Shown here piece after piece: positions 1 through 6,759 of a stretch of 64,000 bases of DNA (its first letter is position 1; each line of letters opens with the position of its first letter). Below the pieces are notes generated by a model that was given only the letters and a program-made list of their open reading frames with translations, did no database searches and was not told where the DNA came from. Source of the stretch: an uncultured Lachnospiraceae bacterium (GTDB lineage Bacteria > Bacillota > Clostridia > Lachnospirales > Lachnospiraceae). The stretch lies in NCBI GenBank assembly GCA_934293575.1, contig CAKQYU010000002.1, positions 310,001-374,000 of the forward strand, in the 5' to 3' direction. Made by a program: the position numbers and the translations under genes.

Positions 1-146
1 CAAAGATGTTATATGATTATGTGATAGCAAAATGTAAAGAAGAGGTAGAGGTTGTGGAACAGGGTGAGTTCGGAGCGGATATGAAGGTCGAACTGGTCAA
101 TGACGGACCGTTTACAATTTTACTGGATAGTGATGAACTGTCGTGA
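1..146 (+). CDS. dtd: D-aminoacyl-tRNA deacylase, C-terminal end (partial)
   Basis: The reading frame is open from the left edge to a TGA at 144-146 and gives 47 residues. They contain GEFGADMKV followed by LVNDGPFTI, which match the conserved C-terminal region of the Dtd family, including the NDGP segment that shapes the D-amino-acid pocket. Dtd is a cytosolic enzyme that hydrolyses D-aminoacyl-tRNAs and so protects translation. Only the last third of the usual roughly 150-residue protein lies in the window, so start and upstream context are unknown. The assignment rests on the motif and the C-terminal position. Confidence 0.8.
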   Translation, partial: KMLYDYVIAKCKEEVEVVEQGEFGADMKVELVNDGPFTILLDSDELS

Positions 147-191
147 TAAAATAGTTGTGTTGTTGTATAAAAATAGGGGAGATAAAAGAAA

Positions 192-458
192 ATGATGAAG
201 TTATCAAAAGAGGAAGAACATAAGCAGTGTTTAAAAGAGATTAAAGCGACACTGACAGTTGTATTTATTTGTTTTTTGTGGCATGTAGGTACTGCATTTT
301 TGTTAAATTCTACGGGATGGAAAATACTCCATATGCCGGCATGGTTTGTAGTGTCCGTATTTGGAACGATGCTGCTTGCAATCGCCGGGGTATGTTTCCT
401 GCTCAAATTTGTATTTATAGATTTTTCTTATGATGAGGAGGAGGGAGAAGATGAATAA
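192..458 (+). CDS. YhdT/DUF997-type small membrane protein
   Basis: This 88-residue protein has a charged N-terminus (about residues 1-18), two hydrophobic segments (about 21-38 and 48-76) and an acidic tail EEEGEDE. Size, two-helix layout and position directly before a PanF-like symporter match the YhdT/DUF997 family, which sits next to panF in many bacteria. Its role is not established; an accessory subunit of the symporter is inferred from linkage. The GGGGAGA at about 174-180 serves the start, and either of the two adjacent ATGs (192 or 195) could be used. Its TAA overlaps the start of the next gene within ATGAATAA, so the two are translationally coupled. Confidence 0.75.
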   Translation: MMKLSKEEEHKQCLKEIKATLTVVFICFLWHVGTAFLLNSTGWKILHMPAWFVVSVFGTMLLAIAGVCFLLKFVFIDFSYDEEEGEDE

Positions 459-1938
459 AACACAACTTATAATTTTGTCTGTTTTTCTCGGATACTTATT
501 ATTTAATGTTATTGTAAGTTTTGTATATAGTAAAAATGCAGAGAAAAAATTACGCACTTCCTCTGAAAAGAAATATTTCATAGGTGGAAGAAATATGAAC
601 GGTATTGTTCTTGCCATGACGATTATGGCAACTTATACCTCTGTCAGTTCATTTGTTTCCGGTCCCGGTGCTGCCGGACTTACCTATGGATATGCACAGG
701 TCTGGTTTGCTGCAATTCAGATTCCGGTTACATTTTTGGTGCTTGGGGTATTGGGAAATAAATTGGCATTGGTGTCGAGAAGAACCGGTGCGGTAACGGT
801 AATTGGTTATTTTAAAGCAAGATATAAAAGTGATGCATTGGTTGTTATTACAAGTCTTGGATTGATTGTATTTTTCATTGCACAGATGATCAGTCAGTTT
901 ACCGGTGGTGCGACATTGATTGCCTCAATAACCGGAATGGATCATGTGACTTCCCTTTTGATATTTGGAACCGTTGTTATTTTATATACGGCAATCGGTG
1001 GATTTAGTGCGGTTGTGATTACGGATACAATTCAGGGAATTGTGATGTGTATCGGTACCTTTTTGTTTATTCTTTTTGTGTTAAAGGCAGGCGGCGGCTT
1101 GACCGCCATTGATGCCGGACTTGCGAAGAATCTGCCGGGAGTATATGATGATTTATTTTCTAAGTATACTCCGGGAGGATTATTAAGTTACTGGATTTTG
1201 GTTGGGTTTGGAACCTTGGGACTGCCTCAGACTGCGGTTCGTGCAATGGGATTTAAGGATACAAAGAGTATGCACAAGGCAATGTGGATTGGAGTATTAA
1301 CCTGCAGTTTTGTCATTATAGGGATGCATTTGGCAGGAACCTGGGCAGGGGCTTTGGTAGATACCAATAATCTTCCAACCTCTGATTATTTTATTCCGTA
1401 TATTGTTCAAAAGATCATGCCTCCGGGAATTGCCGCAATCTTCCTTGCGGCACCTATGGCAGCCGTCATGTCTACAGCGGATTCTCTTTTACTTCTTGCT
1501 ACAGCAGCAATTGTAAAGGACTTATGGAAAAATTATGTGGTAAAGGATGATCCTGAAAAAAATAAAAAATATGAAAAGAATGTAAAGTGTGTCAGTACCG
1601 TTTTGACTATTATTTTGGGTATTGTTGTAATGCTTCTTACCATTAATCCGCCGGATATTATTTTCTGGTTGAATTTATTTGCTTTCGGCGGCTTGGAATG
1701 TACTTTTTTCTGGCCTTTGGTTGGTGGATTGTTTTGGAAAAAGGGAACAAAGCAGGCAGCGGTATGCAGCAGTATTGGTGCAATCGGAACCTATATTTTT
1801 GCAACCTATTTTATACATTTTGCGGGTATCAACGCAGTTGTATGGGGGTTGCTGGTAGGCGGAATATTATACTTTGCAGTTGGAAAGATAACCGGGAAGA
1901 ACGGATTGGATGATGATATTTTGGAAAAATGCTTCTGA
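451..1938 (+). CDS. panF: Sodium/pantothenate symporter (SSS family)
   Basis: This 495-residue, strongly hydrophobic protein has about 12-13 membrane segments typical of the sodium:solute symporter family. FIGGRNMNG near residue 40 and the AAPMAAVMSTADSLLL block near residue 330 are family hallmarks. It is expected to import pantothenate with Na+ across the cytoplasmic membrane for CoA synthesis. Substrate is inferred from the DUF997-PanF pairing, because SSS proteins are hard to separate by sequence alone. An in-frame ATG exists at 430, but the start at 451 is preferred: GAGGAGGAGGG lies just upstream and the ATG overlaps the previous stop. No terminator hairpin follows. Confidence 0.75.
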   Translation: MNKTQLIILSVFLGYLLFNVIVSFVYSKNAEKKLRTSSEKKYFIGGRNMNGIVLAMTIMATYTSVSSFVSGPGAAGLTYGYAQVWFAAIQIPVTFLVLGVLGNKLALVSRRTGAVTVIGYFKARYKSDALVVITSLGLIVFFIAQMISQFTGGATLIASITGMDHVTSLLIFGTVVILYTAIGGFSAVVITDTIQGIVMCIGTFLFILFVLKAGGGLTAIDAGLAKNLPGVYDDLFSKYTPGGLLSYWILVGFGTLGLPQTAVRAMGFKDTKSMHKAMWIGVLTCSFVIIGMHLAGTWAGALVDTNNLPTSDYFIPYIVQKIMPPGIAAIFLAAPMAAVMSTADSLLLLATAAIVKDLWKNYVVKDDPEKNKKYEKNVKCVSTVLTIILGIVVMLLTINPPDIIFWLNLFAFGGLECTFFWPLVGGLFWKKGTKQAAVCSSIGAIGTYIFATYFIHFAGINAVVWGLLVGGILYFAVGKITGKNGLDDDILEKCF

Positions 1939-1984
1939 TGGATGAATTATGGGAATAATAGTTTGTAAAAAATTAAATAGGGGG

Positions 1985-2013
1985 TTACAGAAAATAAAAA
2001 AATTTGCTATACT
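1985..2013 (+). promoter_or_regulatory. Sigma-A-type promoter for the DUF2798 gene
   Basis: TTACAG (1985-1990) and TATACT (2008-2013) are separated by 17 bases. A start near 2020 gives a leader of about 90 bases that contains the RBS-sequestering hairpin at 2053-2107. Confidence 0.6.
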
Positions 2014-2052
2014 ATCGTAGCAAAATAAAAATGGTTATAATTGGAAACGCAC

Positions 2053-2112
2053 AATCCTCCGGGATGATAACGAACAACACGAAAATTAAAGTTATCTAAG
2101 GAGGATTTTTTT
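2053..2112 (+). promoter_or_regulatory. RBS-sequestering / terminator-like leader hairpin
   Basis: AATCCTCC (2053-2060) pairs perfectly with GGAGGATT (2100-2107), and GATAAC (2066-2071) pairs with GTTATC (2091-2096), leaving a loop of about 19 bases. The right arm is the Shine-Dalgarno sequence (AAGGAGG) of the gene starting at 2113 and runs straight into seven T residues. The same structure could therefore block ribosome entry or act as an intrinsic terminator. That is the layout of a regulated leader, though no known riboswitch aptamer was recognised in the roughly 35 bases upstream. Confidence 0.6.
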
Positions 2113-2574
2113 ATGCCAAAAAATAAGTTTCAGGATGTAGTATTCACAATTATTATGGCAACAATTATGGTTTATGGAATGGTGGTTTATAACGTTGCTC
2201 TTAATACCGGGGGAGTGACAGGTAATACATTTTTAATGGCAATACATGAATTACCGATTATGGTTCCGGTTGCATTTGTACTTGAATTTTTTATTGTTGG
2301 GAAAATTGCAAGAAGACTGGCGTTTTCTGTGATGAAGTCGGATGATCGTCCACAATTTATTACATATGCGATTTCAATTTGTATATGTTGTATCATGTGT
2401 CCAATTATGAGTCTGGCAGCAACCATTTTATTTAAGGAAACAAAGACTTTTGGGACATGGATTCAGACATGGGCAATGAATTTTCCGATGGCAATCTGTT
2501 ATCAGATGTTTTATTGTGGACCGCTGGTACGTCTTATATTTAAATGTATTTTCCGGGAAGTAAAAGAGGACTAA
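2113..2574 (+). CDS. DUF2798-type integral membrane protein
   Basis: This 153-residue protein has four predicted membrane helices (about residues 8-28, 45-66, 83-105 and 118-142). The pattern fits two copies of the roughly 70-residue DUF2798 unit: each half ends in a short hydrophobic stretch followed by a basic cluster (GKIARRL; VRLIFK). The family has no established function, and none can be inferred from the neighbours. It is a single-gene unit with its own promoter, an unusual leader in which the AAGGAGG lies in a hairpin stem, and a strong terminator directly after the stop. Confidence 0.65.
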   Translation: MPKNKFQDVVFTIIMATIMVYGMVVYNVALNTGGVTGNTFLMAIHELPIMVPVAFVLEFFIVGKIARRLAFSVMKSDDRPQFITYAISICICCIMCPIMSLAATILFKETKTFGTWIQTWAMNFPMAICYQMFYCGPLVRLIFKCIFREVKED

Positions 2575-2619
2575 AAAATCTTAGGTACGCACCAATAGAT
2601 GCGTACCTAAGATTTTTTT
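2573..2619 (+). terminator. Intrinsic terminator after DUF2798 gene
   Basis: A 19-base perfect inverted repeat (left arm 2573-2591, right arm 2600-2618, containing TCTTAGGTACGCA) ends in a T run. The matching A run on the left arm could also terminate transcription from the right. Confidence 0.9.
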
Positions 2620-2732
2620 GCTATTTCTCAATATTCGTTTTTTTGTCTGCATATATAGTGTCGCAGAATCTTTTTCAAAAAATACGGAAATACAATGAAT
2701 TATCCATCGAATCTTGAATTGATGAAATTTAC

Positions 2733-2761
2733 TTTATAACGCATAGTCATTTTGCTATAAT
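2733..2761 (+). promoter_or_regulatory. Promoter for the VOC-protein operon
   Basis: TTTATA (2733-2738), 17 bases, TATAAT (2756-2761). This drives the three close-packed genes from 2832 to 4705. The 212-base gap from the previous terminator holds nothing else recognisable. Confidence 0.55.
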
Positions 2762-2831
2762 ATTTATGGAATTTTAAATACATGATATTCGGAGAAAGAC
2801 GGCAAATTTATATGTTAATATGGAGGAGTAA

Positions 2832-3215
2832 ATGAAAATTGAACATATAGCAATGTATGTAAATGACTTAGAAAAAACAAAAGAATTTTTTGTAAAATAT
2901 TTTGATGCAGTGGCAAATGATGGATATCATAATCCTAATACGGATTTTCGTTCCTATTTTCTTTCTTTTGAGGATGGAGCAAGGTTAGAAATCATGAATA
3001 AGCCGCAGATGGATGATTTAGAAAAACCACTGAATCGCACAGGCTATGCACATATTGCCTTTCGTGTAGACAGTAAAGAAAAGGTGGATGCGTTGACAAA
3101 GCTTTTAAAACAGGATGGTTATGATGTTATCAGCGGTCCGAGAACCACAGGGGATGGTTATTATGAAAGTTGTATCATTGCCATAGAACAAAACCAGATT
3201 GAAATAACAGTGTAA
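2832..3215 (+). CDS. VOC (glyoxalase/bleomycin-resistance fold) metalloprotein
   Basis: The 127 residues form one vicinal-oxygen-chelate domain: IEHIAMYVNDLEKTKEFF at the N-terminus, ARLEIMN in the middle, and a second half beginning GYAHIAFRV. The expected metal ligands are visible as H5, E53, H74 and E124, the same His/Glu/His/Glu order as in glyoxalase I. It is cytosolic with a divalent-metal-dependent lyase, isomerase or dioxygenase role; the substrate cannot be read from sequence. GGAGG at 2822-2826 sets the ATG. The next gene begins within a few bases, so they are co-transcribed. Confidence 0.8.
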   Translation: MKIEHIAMYVNDLEKTKEFFVKYFDAVANDGYHNPNTDFRSYFLSFEDGARLEIMNKPQMDDLEKPLNRTGYAHIAFRVDSKEKVDALTKLLKQDGYDVISGPRTTGDGYYESCIIAIEQNQIEITV

Positions 3216-3217
3216 GG

Positions 3218-4135
3218 ATGAATATGGAGAAAATGAAAACAAAAACCGCAGTTTATCATCTTCCCGGGATGTTTGAATTTTTTGAACTCTATCGTAAATT
3301 TATACCGATGTTTTATGAGCATCGGGATTATTTTTATGATTGGTGTGAGATTGGTTCTGTATATGGAGCGCCGATGGATTGTATCTGGGGTGGTGGTCGG
3401 ATTGAGACCGAAGAAACAGACATCAGGAAAGTTCTGGACTTTTTAGGGGAGTATGGTATATCGGCAAGATTGACGTTTAGTAATTCGTTACTGAAAAAGG
3501 AACATCTTACGGATAAAAAATGCAATGAAATATGTTCCATATATGAGTCGGGAAATCGTGTAAAGAATGGTGTGATTATACACTCGGATTTACTGTTGGA
3601 TTATTTAAAAACCAATTATCCGGGATTTTATTTTGTTTCGTCAACGACAAAGGTACTGACCGATTTTTCAGAATTTGTACAGGAAATTAACAGGGATGAT
3701 TTTTTATATGTGGTGCCGGATTTTCGGCTGAACCGGAAGATGGATTTGTTGATGGAATTAACACAGGCTCAAAAAGATAAGGTTGAGTTTTTATGTAACG
3801 AATGTTGTTGGTTTGGCTGTCATGACAGAAGACGTTGTTATGAGGAGGTCAGTCGTAAAAACCTTGGAGAAAAGGAAAGTGATTTTCAGTGCAAATCACC
3901 GGATGCAAAAGAAGGGTATCGTTTTTCAAAGGCTATGAAAAATCCGGGATTTATTGGTATAGGCGATATAAAAAATAAGTATCTTCCAATGGGATTTTCA
4001 AACTTTAAGATTGAAGGCAGAGGCTTGGGAAGTGCTTTAATTTTGGAATTTTTACTTTATTATATGACAAAACCGGAGTATCATTTATCTGTCAGAGAGA
4101 ATATTTATTTAGATAATATGTTGGATTTATTTTGA
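3218..4135 (+). CDS. Uncharacterised cysteine-cluster protein (possibly U32-peptidase-like barrel)
   Basis: I do not recognise this 305-residue protein with certainty. The central feature is CNECCWFGCHDRRRCYEEV (about residues 194-212), five cysteines with an Arg-rich tail. This arrangement resembles the Cys motif near the C-terminus of U32-peptidase-like TIM-barrel proteins, and alternating beta strand and helix stretches before it fit a barrel. No signal peptide or membrane segment is visible, so it is probably cytosolic, and a metal or Fe-S site is plausible. ATG codons at 3218, 3224 and 3233 are all possible starts; AAGGA at 3214-3218 best suits 3224. It follows the VOC gene with almost no gap. 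Confidence 0.5.
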   Translation: MNMEKMKTKTAVYHLPGMFEFFELYRKFIPMFYEHRDYFYDWCEIGSVYGAPMDCIWGGGRIETEETDIRKVLDFLGEYGISARLTFSNSLLKKEHLTDKKCNEICSIYESGNRVKNGVIIHSDLLLDYLKTNYPGFYFVSSTTKVLTDFSEFVQEINRDDFLYVVPDFRLNRKMDLLMELTQAQKDKVEFLCNECCWFGCHDRRRCYEEVSRKNLGEKESDFQCKSPDAKEGYRFSKAMKNPGFIGIGDIKNKYLPMGFSNFKIEGRGLGSALILEFLLYYMTKPEYHLSVRENIYLDNMLDLF

Positions 4136-4156
4136 TAGGAAATGTGGGATGAGACA

Positions 4157-4705
4157 ATGAAAAATATTGGAATGAAAATTTTAACGGTGGTTTTGGCTGT
4201 GATGATGGTTATTTCTAACATTATAAATGTTGCAGATATAATCAGGGCGAAAAGGTTCAAAACGTATGATACGGTGACTGCGGTTGTAGTGACCACAGAG
4301 GATGTATTGTGTAATATTTCATCCAAAAACAGAAGAGGGGATGAAACTTCAACGGATATGAAGTATGAGGTAGATGCATATCAAACCGTGGAAGTTCAAT
4401 ATGATTATATGGATGCTACCTATACAACAGAGTTGAAGAAACTTACAATAGCAGAGGGAAGAACTTATTATAGTCGTTCGGAGGCGGAAAGAGGTGCTGA
4501 TACTCTGAAACACTCAGGATATAAAATAGGTGATTCAATTGATGTATATACAAACGGTAAGAAGGCAATGTCTGTGCGTGAAGCGGATCAAACAGGCGGA
4601 TTTTTGAATATTTTATTATATGTTGTAGTAGCAGATATCATTATGCCTGTTATTATAGTAATTATGGTAAAGATTTATTTTTGCAAGCCGGATGGGGAGG
4701 AGTAA
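4157..4705 (+). CDS. DUF3592-like membrane protein
   Basis: From the ATG at 4157 the protein has 182 residues. One membrane helix lies at the N-terminus (about 6-28) and one near the C-terminus (about 150-172), flanking an extracytoplasmic beta-rich domain. That domain ends in YKIGDSIDVYTNGKKAMSV, close to the DUF3592 pattern in which a soluble beta domain sits between two helices. Function is unknown. An upstream in-frame ATG (4142) has a purine patch almost touching it; 4157 is better placed behind GGGATGAG. It is the last gene of the small operon and is followed by a gap and a hairpin terminator. Confidence 0.55.
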   Translation: MKNIGMKILTVVLAVMMVISNIINVADIIRAKRFKTYDTVTAVVVTTEDVLCNISSKNRRGDETSTDMKYEVDAYQTVEVQYDYMDATYTTELKKLTIAEGRTYYSRSEAERGADTLKHSGYKIGDSIDVYTNGKKAMSVREADQTGGFLNILLYVVVADIIMPVIIVIMVKIYFCKPDGEE

Positions 4706-4813
4706 AAAATTCTTGTCAATTGTTTTTTAATCCATTACAATAAAACTGTTCGTACTTGAATTTGTTAAAATGAGTAATTTATAGAACCCATACAAGTTTA
4801 CAAATGAAACGGG

Positions 4814-4846
4814 ATAGAGCTATCAAAATGATAGCTCTATATTTTT
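4814..4846 (+). terminator. Intrinsic terminator
   Basis: ATAGAGCTATCA (4814-4825) and TGATAGCTCTAT (4829-4840) form a perfect 12-bp stem with an AAA loop, followed by ATTTTTT. It closes the upstream operon and abuts the ECF promoter. The 108 bases before it, after the stop at 4705, show nothing recognisable. Confidence 0.85.
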
Positions 4847-4875
4847 TGTAACCTTTTTACCGTTTATTCCGTCTA
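4847..4875 (+). promoter_or_regulatory. ECF-sigma-type autoregulatory promoter
   Basis: TGTAAC (4847-4852) directly followed by a T run, a 17-base spacer, then CGTCTA (4870-4875). AAC in the -35 and CGTC in the -10 are the signature of promoters read by Bacillus/Clostridium ECF sigma factors. It lies about 50 bases before an ECF sigma gene, so self-recognition is the natural inference. Confidence 0.7.
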
Positions 4876-4929
4876 ATAGATGTACAGAAAAAAGGTACTC
4901 CGGGGACAAATAGAGATGAGGTGAGTTTT

Positions 4930-5490
4930 TTGGAAAAAGATGAAATGACGCGATTAGCAAGGAAGGCAAAGAAAGGTAATGCAAAGGCTTATGGAATGCT
5001 AATTGAATCATTGAAAGAATATCTATACAAAACCGCAATGTTATCCGTGAAAAATGAGCAGGTCGCATTAGATGTCGTAAGCGAATGTATTTTAAATGGA
5101 TATCAAAAGATAAAGCAGTTGGATAAACCAGAATATTTCAAAACATGGATTACACGAATCCTGTTTCATATCATAGCGGATTATTATCGCAGTGAGAAAT
5201 ATACGGAGGATGTTGATTCTTTACAGATTCCGGAACCGGAAAGCATTGTAAATAAAGAAGAGAAAATGGATTTATATCAGGCAATTGATATGTTGTCGGA
5301 AAAATACAGAAAAGTGATTATCTTAAAGTATTTTGATGGATTAAAGATTAGTGACATTGCTTATGTAATGGATATTCCGGAAGGTTCTGTAAAAGCATAT
5401 TTGCATCGTGCAAAGGAAGATTTAAAACATTTATTGACGGAGGTAGATTTATATGAAGATGGATTTCGGGAAAATAGAAGTATCGGATAA
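4930..5490 (+). CDS. ECF-family RNA polymerase sigma factor
   Basis: From the TTG at 4930 the protein has 186 residues. Sigma region 2 covers about residues 20-85 (ALDVVSECILNGYQKIKQL, then FKTWITRILFHIIADYYR). Region 4 covers about 118-170 (LSEKYRKVIILKYFDGLKISDIAYV, then the helix-turn-helix EGSVKAYLHRAKEDLK). It directs RNA polymerase to stress or envelope promoters when released from its anti-sigma partner, encoded next with a 38-base overlap. GTG at 4921 is also in frame, but GAGGTGAG (4918-4925) is correctly spaced only for TTG 4930. Autoregulation is suggested by the upstream TGTAAC...CGTC promoter. Confidence 0.85.
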   Translation: MEKDEMTRLARKAKKGNAKAYGMLIESLKEYLYKTAMLSVKNEQVALDVVSECILNGYQKIKQLDKPEYFKTWITRILFHIIADYYRSEKYTEDVDSLQIPEPESIVNKEEKMDLYQAIDMLSEKYRKVIILKYFDGLKISDIAYVMDIPEGSVKAYLHRAKEDLKHLLTEVDLYEDGFRENRSIG

Positions 5491-6685
5491 ATTAGATCAG
5501 GTAGTAGAAAACAGTTTACAGGAGGTTTATAAGAAACATCACAGGGACAGACAAAAAAAATGGATTGCCGGCGGTTGTGGAATGGCTGCTGCATTTGCTG
5601 TGGTTTTTATGGTTGGAGTTGCCAATCCAAGTTATGCAAAGGATATTCCGTTGGTGGGGCATATTTTTGAAAGCATGCAGGATAAATTTTCATATGGCGG
5701 TAATTATAGCGGAATCGGAACATCATTGGTGGAAGAAACAAACAGTGAGAACACAGAAAATACGAGTGAAGCCGATATTGAAAAAAAATATACACAGACT
5801 GTGGACGGAGTGACCGTGACATTATCGGAAGTATATTGTAATCAGGTAGGTTTATATCTTTCTATGGAAATTCATTCGGATACACCATTTCCGGATATGT
5901 ATGCACCGCAGTTGTTTACATCGGAACAATATAGCTTTAATCCGACGGCGCTGGGAGACTGTGTAGTATTAAACGGTGAACTGGTAGATGCGAATACATA
6001 TGCAGGTTTGGTTCGATTTGATTTAAACAATAAATTAACGGATACCAGCGGTACAGAAAAACAGATAAAACTGCCGGATTCCTTTACATTGGACTTATCA
6101 ATTGATGAAATTCGTGGTGCCTTAAAAAATCCTCCGGTAGCTGATTTGGGAAAGACACCGGAAGAATTAGAGCAGATGACGGATGAAGAGTGGATTGCCT
6201 TTATGAAAAAGTGGGATGAAGAACATCCGGATTTTGAAGACAGTCAGGATGCAATTTATAAGGGTGCATGGACATTTTCTTTGAATGTCGATGTTAACAA
6301 TACGGATACGCAGGTTGTTGATTTGAGCGACAGAGCAGAAAATGGAATTGGATTTTCGGCTATCACAAAAGATCGATTTGAGATATCGGTTTATAGCTTG
6401 AATGAAAATGTACAGGATATGGGAACTTACTTCCCGGTTGTTTTGGATGCAGATGGACGGTTAATGGATTACGGTGACGGTGGAAGTGCCTGCACGGTTG
6501 CAATCAATGACAGTGATGTATCACAGGTTGATGTATTTCTGATTGACGAGAGTTTATGGCTTGACAACTTAAAAGGTCATTGGTGGAAGACGGCGGACGG
6601 ACTGACCGATCCACAGGAAATAAAGGAATTTAAACAGTTACTGATTGATAATTGTGCATATCATACAACCGTTGATTTTGAATAA
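5453..6685 (+). CDS. DUF4179-type transmembrane anti-sigma factor
   Basis: This 410-residue protein has a short cytoplasmic N-terminus (about residues 1-36) rich in charged residues, one membrane helix (about 38-57) and a large extracytoplasmic domain beginning NPSYAKDIPLVGHIF, typical of DUF4179 proteins that accompany clostridial ECF sigma factors. The N-terminus would hold the sigma factor at the membrane and the outer domain would sense an envelope signal; the signal is unknown. The ATG at 5453 sits behind GACGGAGGT inside the sigma gene, so the overlap couples translation. An acidic, Trp-containing insertion lies at about 225-265. Confidence 0.75.
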   Translation: MKMDFGKIEVSDKLDQVVENSLQEVYKKHHRDRQKKWIAGGCGMAAAFAVVFMVGVANPSYAKDIPLVGHIFESMQDKFSYGGNYSGIGTSLVEETNSENTENTSEADIEKKYTQTVDGVTVTLSEVYCNQVGLYLSMEIHSDTPFPDMYAPQLFTSEQYSFNPTALGDCVVLNGELVDANTYAGLVRFDLNNKLTDTSGTEKQIKLPDSFTLDLSIDEIRGALKNPPVADLGKTPEELEQMTDEEWIAFMKKWDEEHPDFEDSQDAIYKGAWTFSLNVDVNNTDTQVVDLSDRAENGIGFSAITKDRFEISVYSLNENVQDMGTYFPVVLDADGRLMDYGDGGSACTVAINDSDVSQVDVFLIDESLWLDNLKGHWWKTADGLTDPQEIKEFKQLLIDNCAYHTTVDFE

Positions 6686-6706
6686 ATAGATTTGCAAACA
6701 GGAAAA

Positions 6707-6755
6707 GGAGTTTCATTCCCTTATCAGAAATAGGGGAGTGAAACTCCGTTTTGTT
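6707..6755. terminator. Bidirectional terminator between convergent genes
   Basis: GGAGTTTCATTCCC (6707-6720) pairs with GGGAGTGAAACTCC (6734-6747) with one G-U pair and is followed by GTTTTGTTT. It lies between the anti-sigma gene and the minus-strand ABC-F gene and can serve both. Confidence 0.8.
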
Positions 6756-6759
6756 TGGA

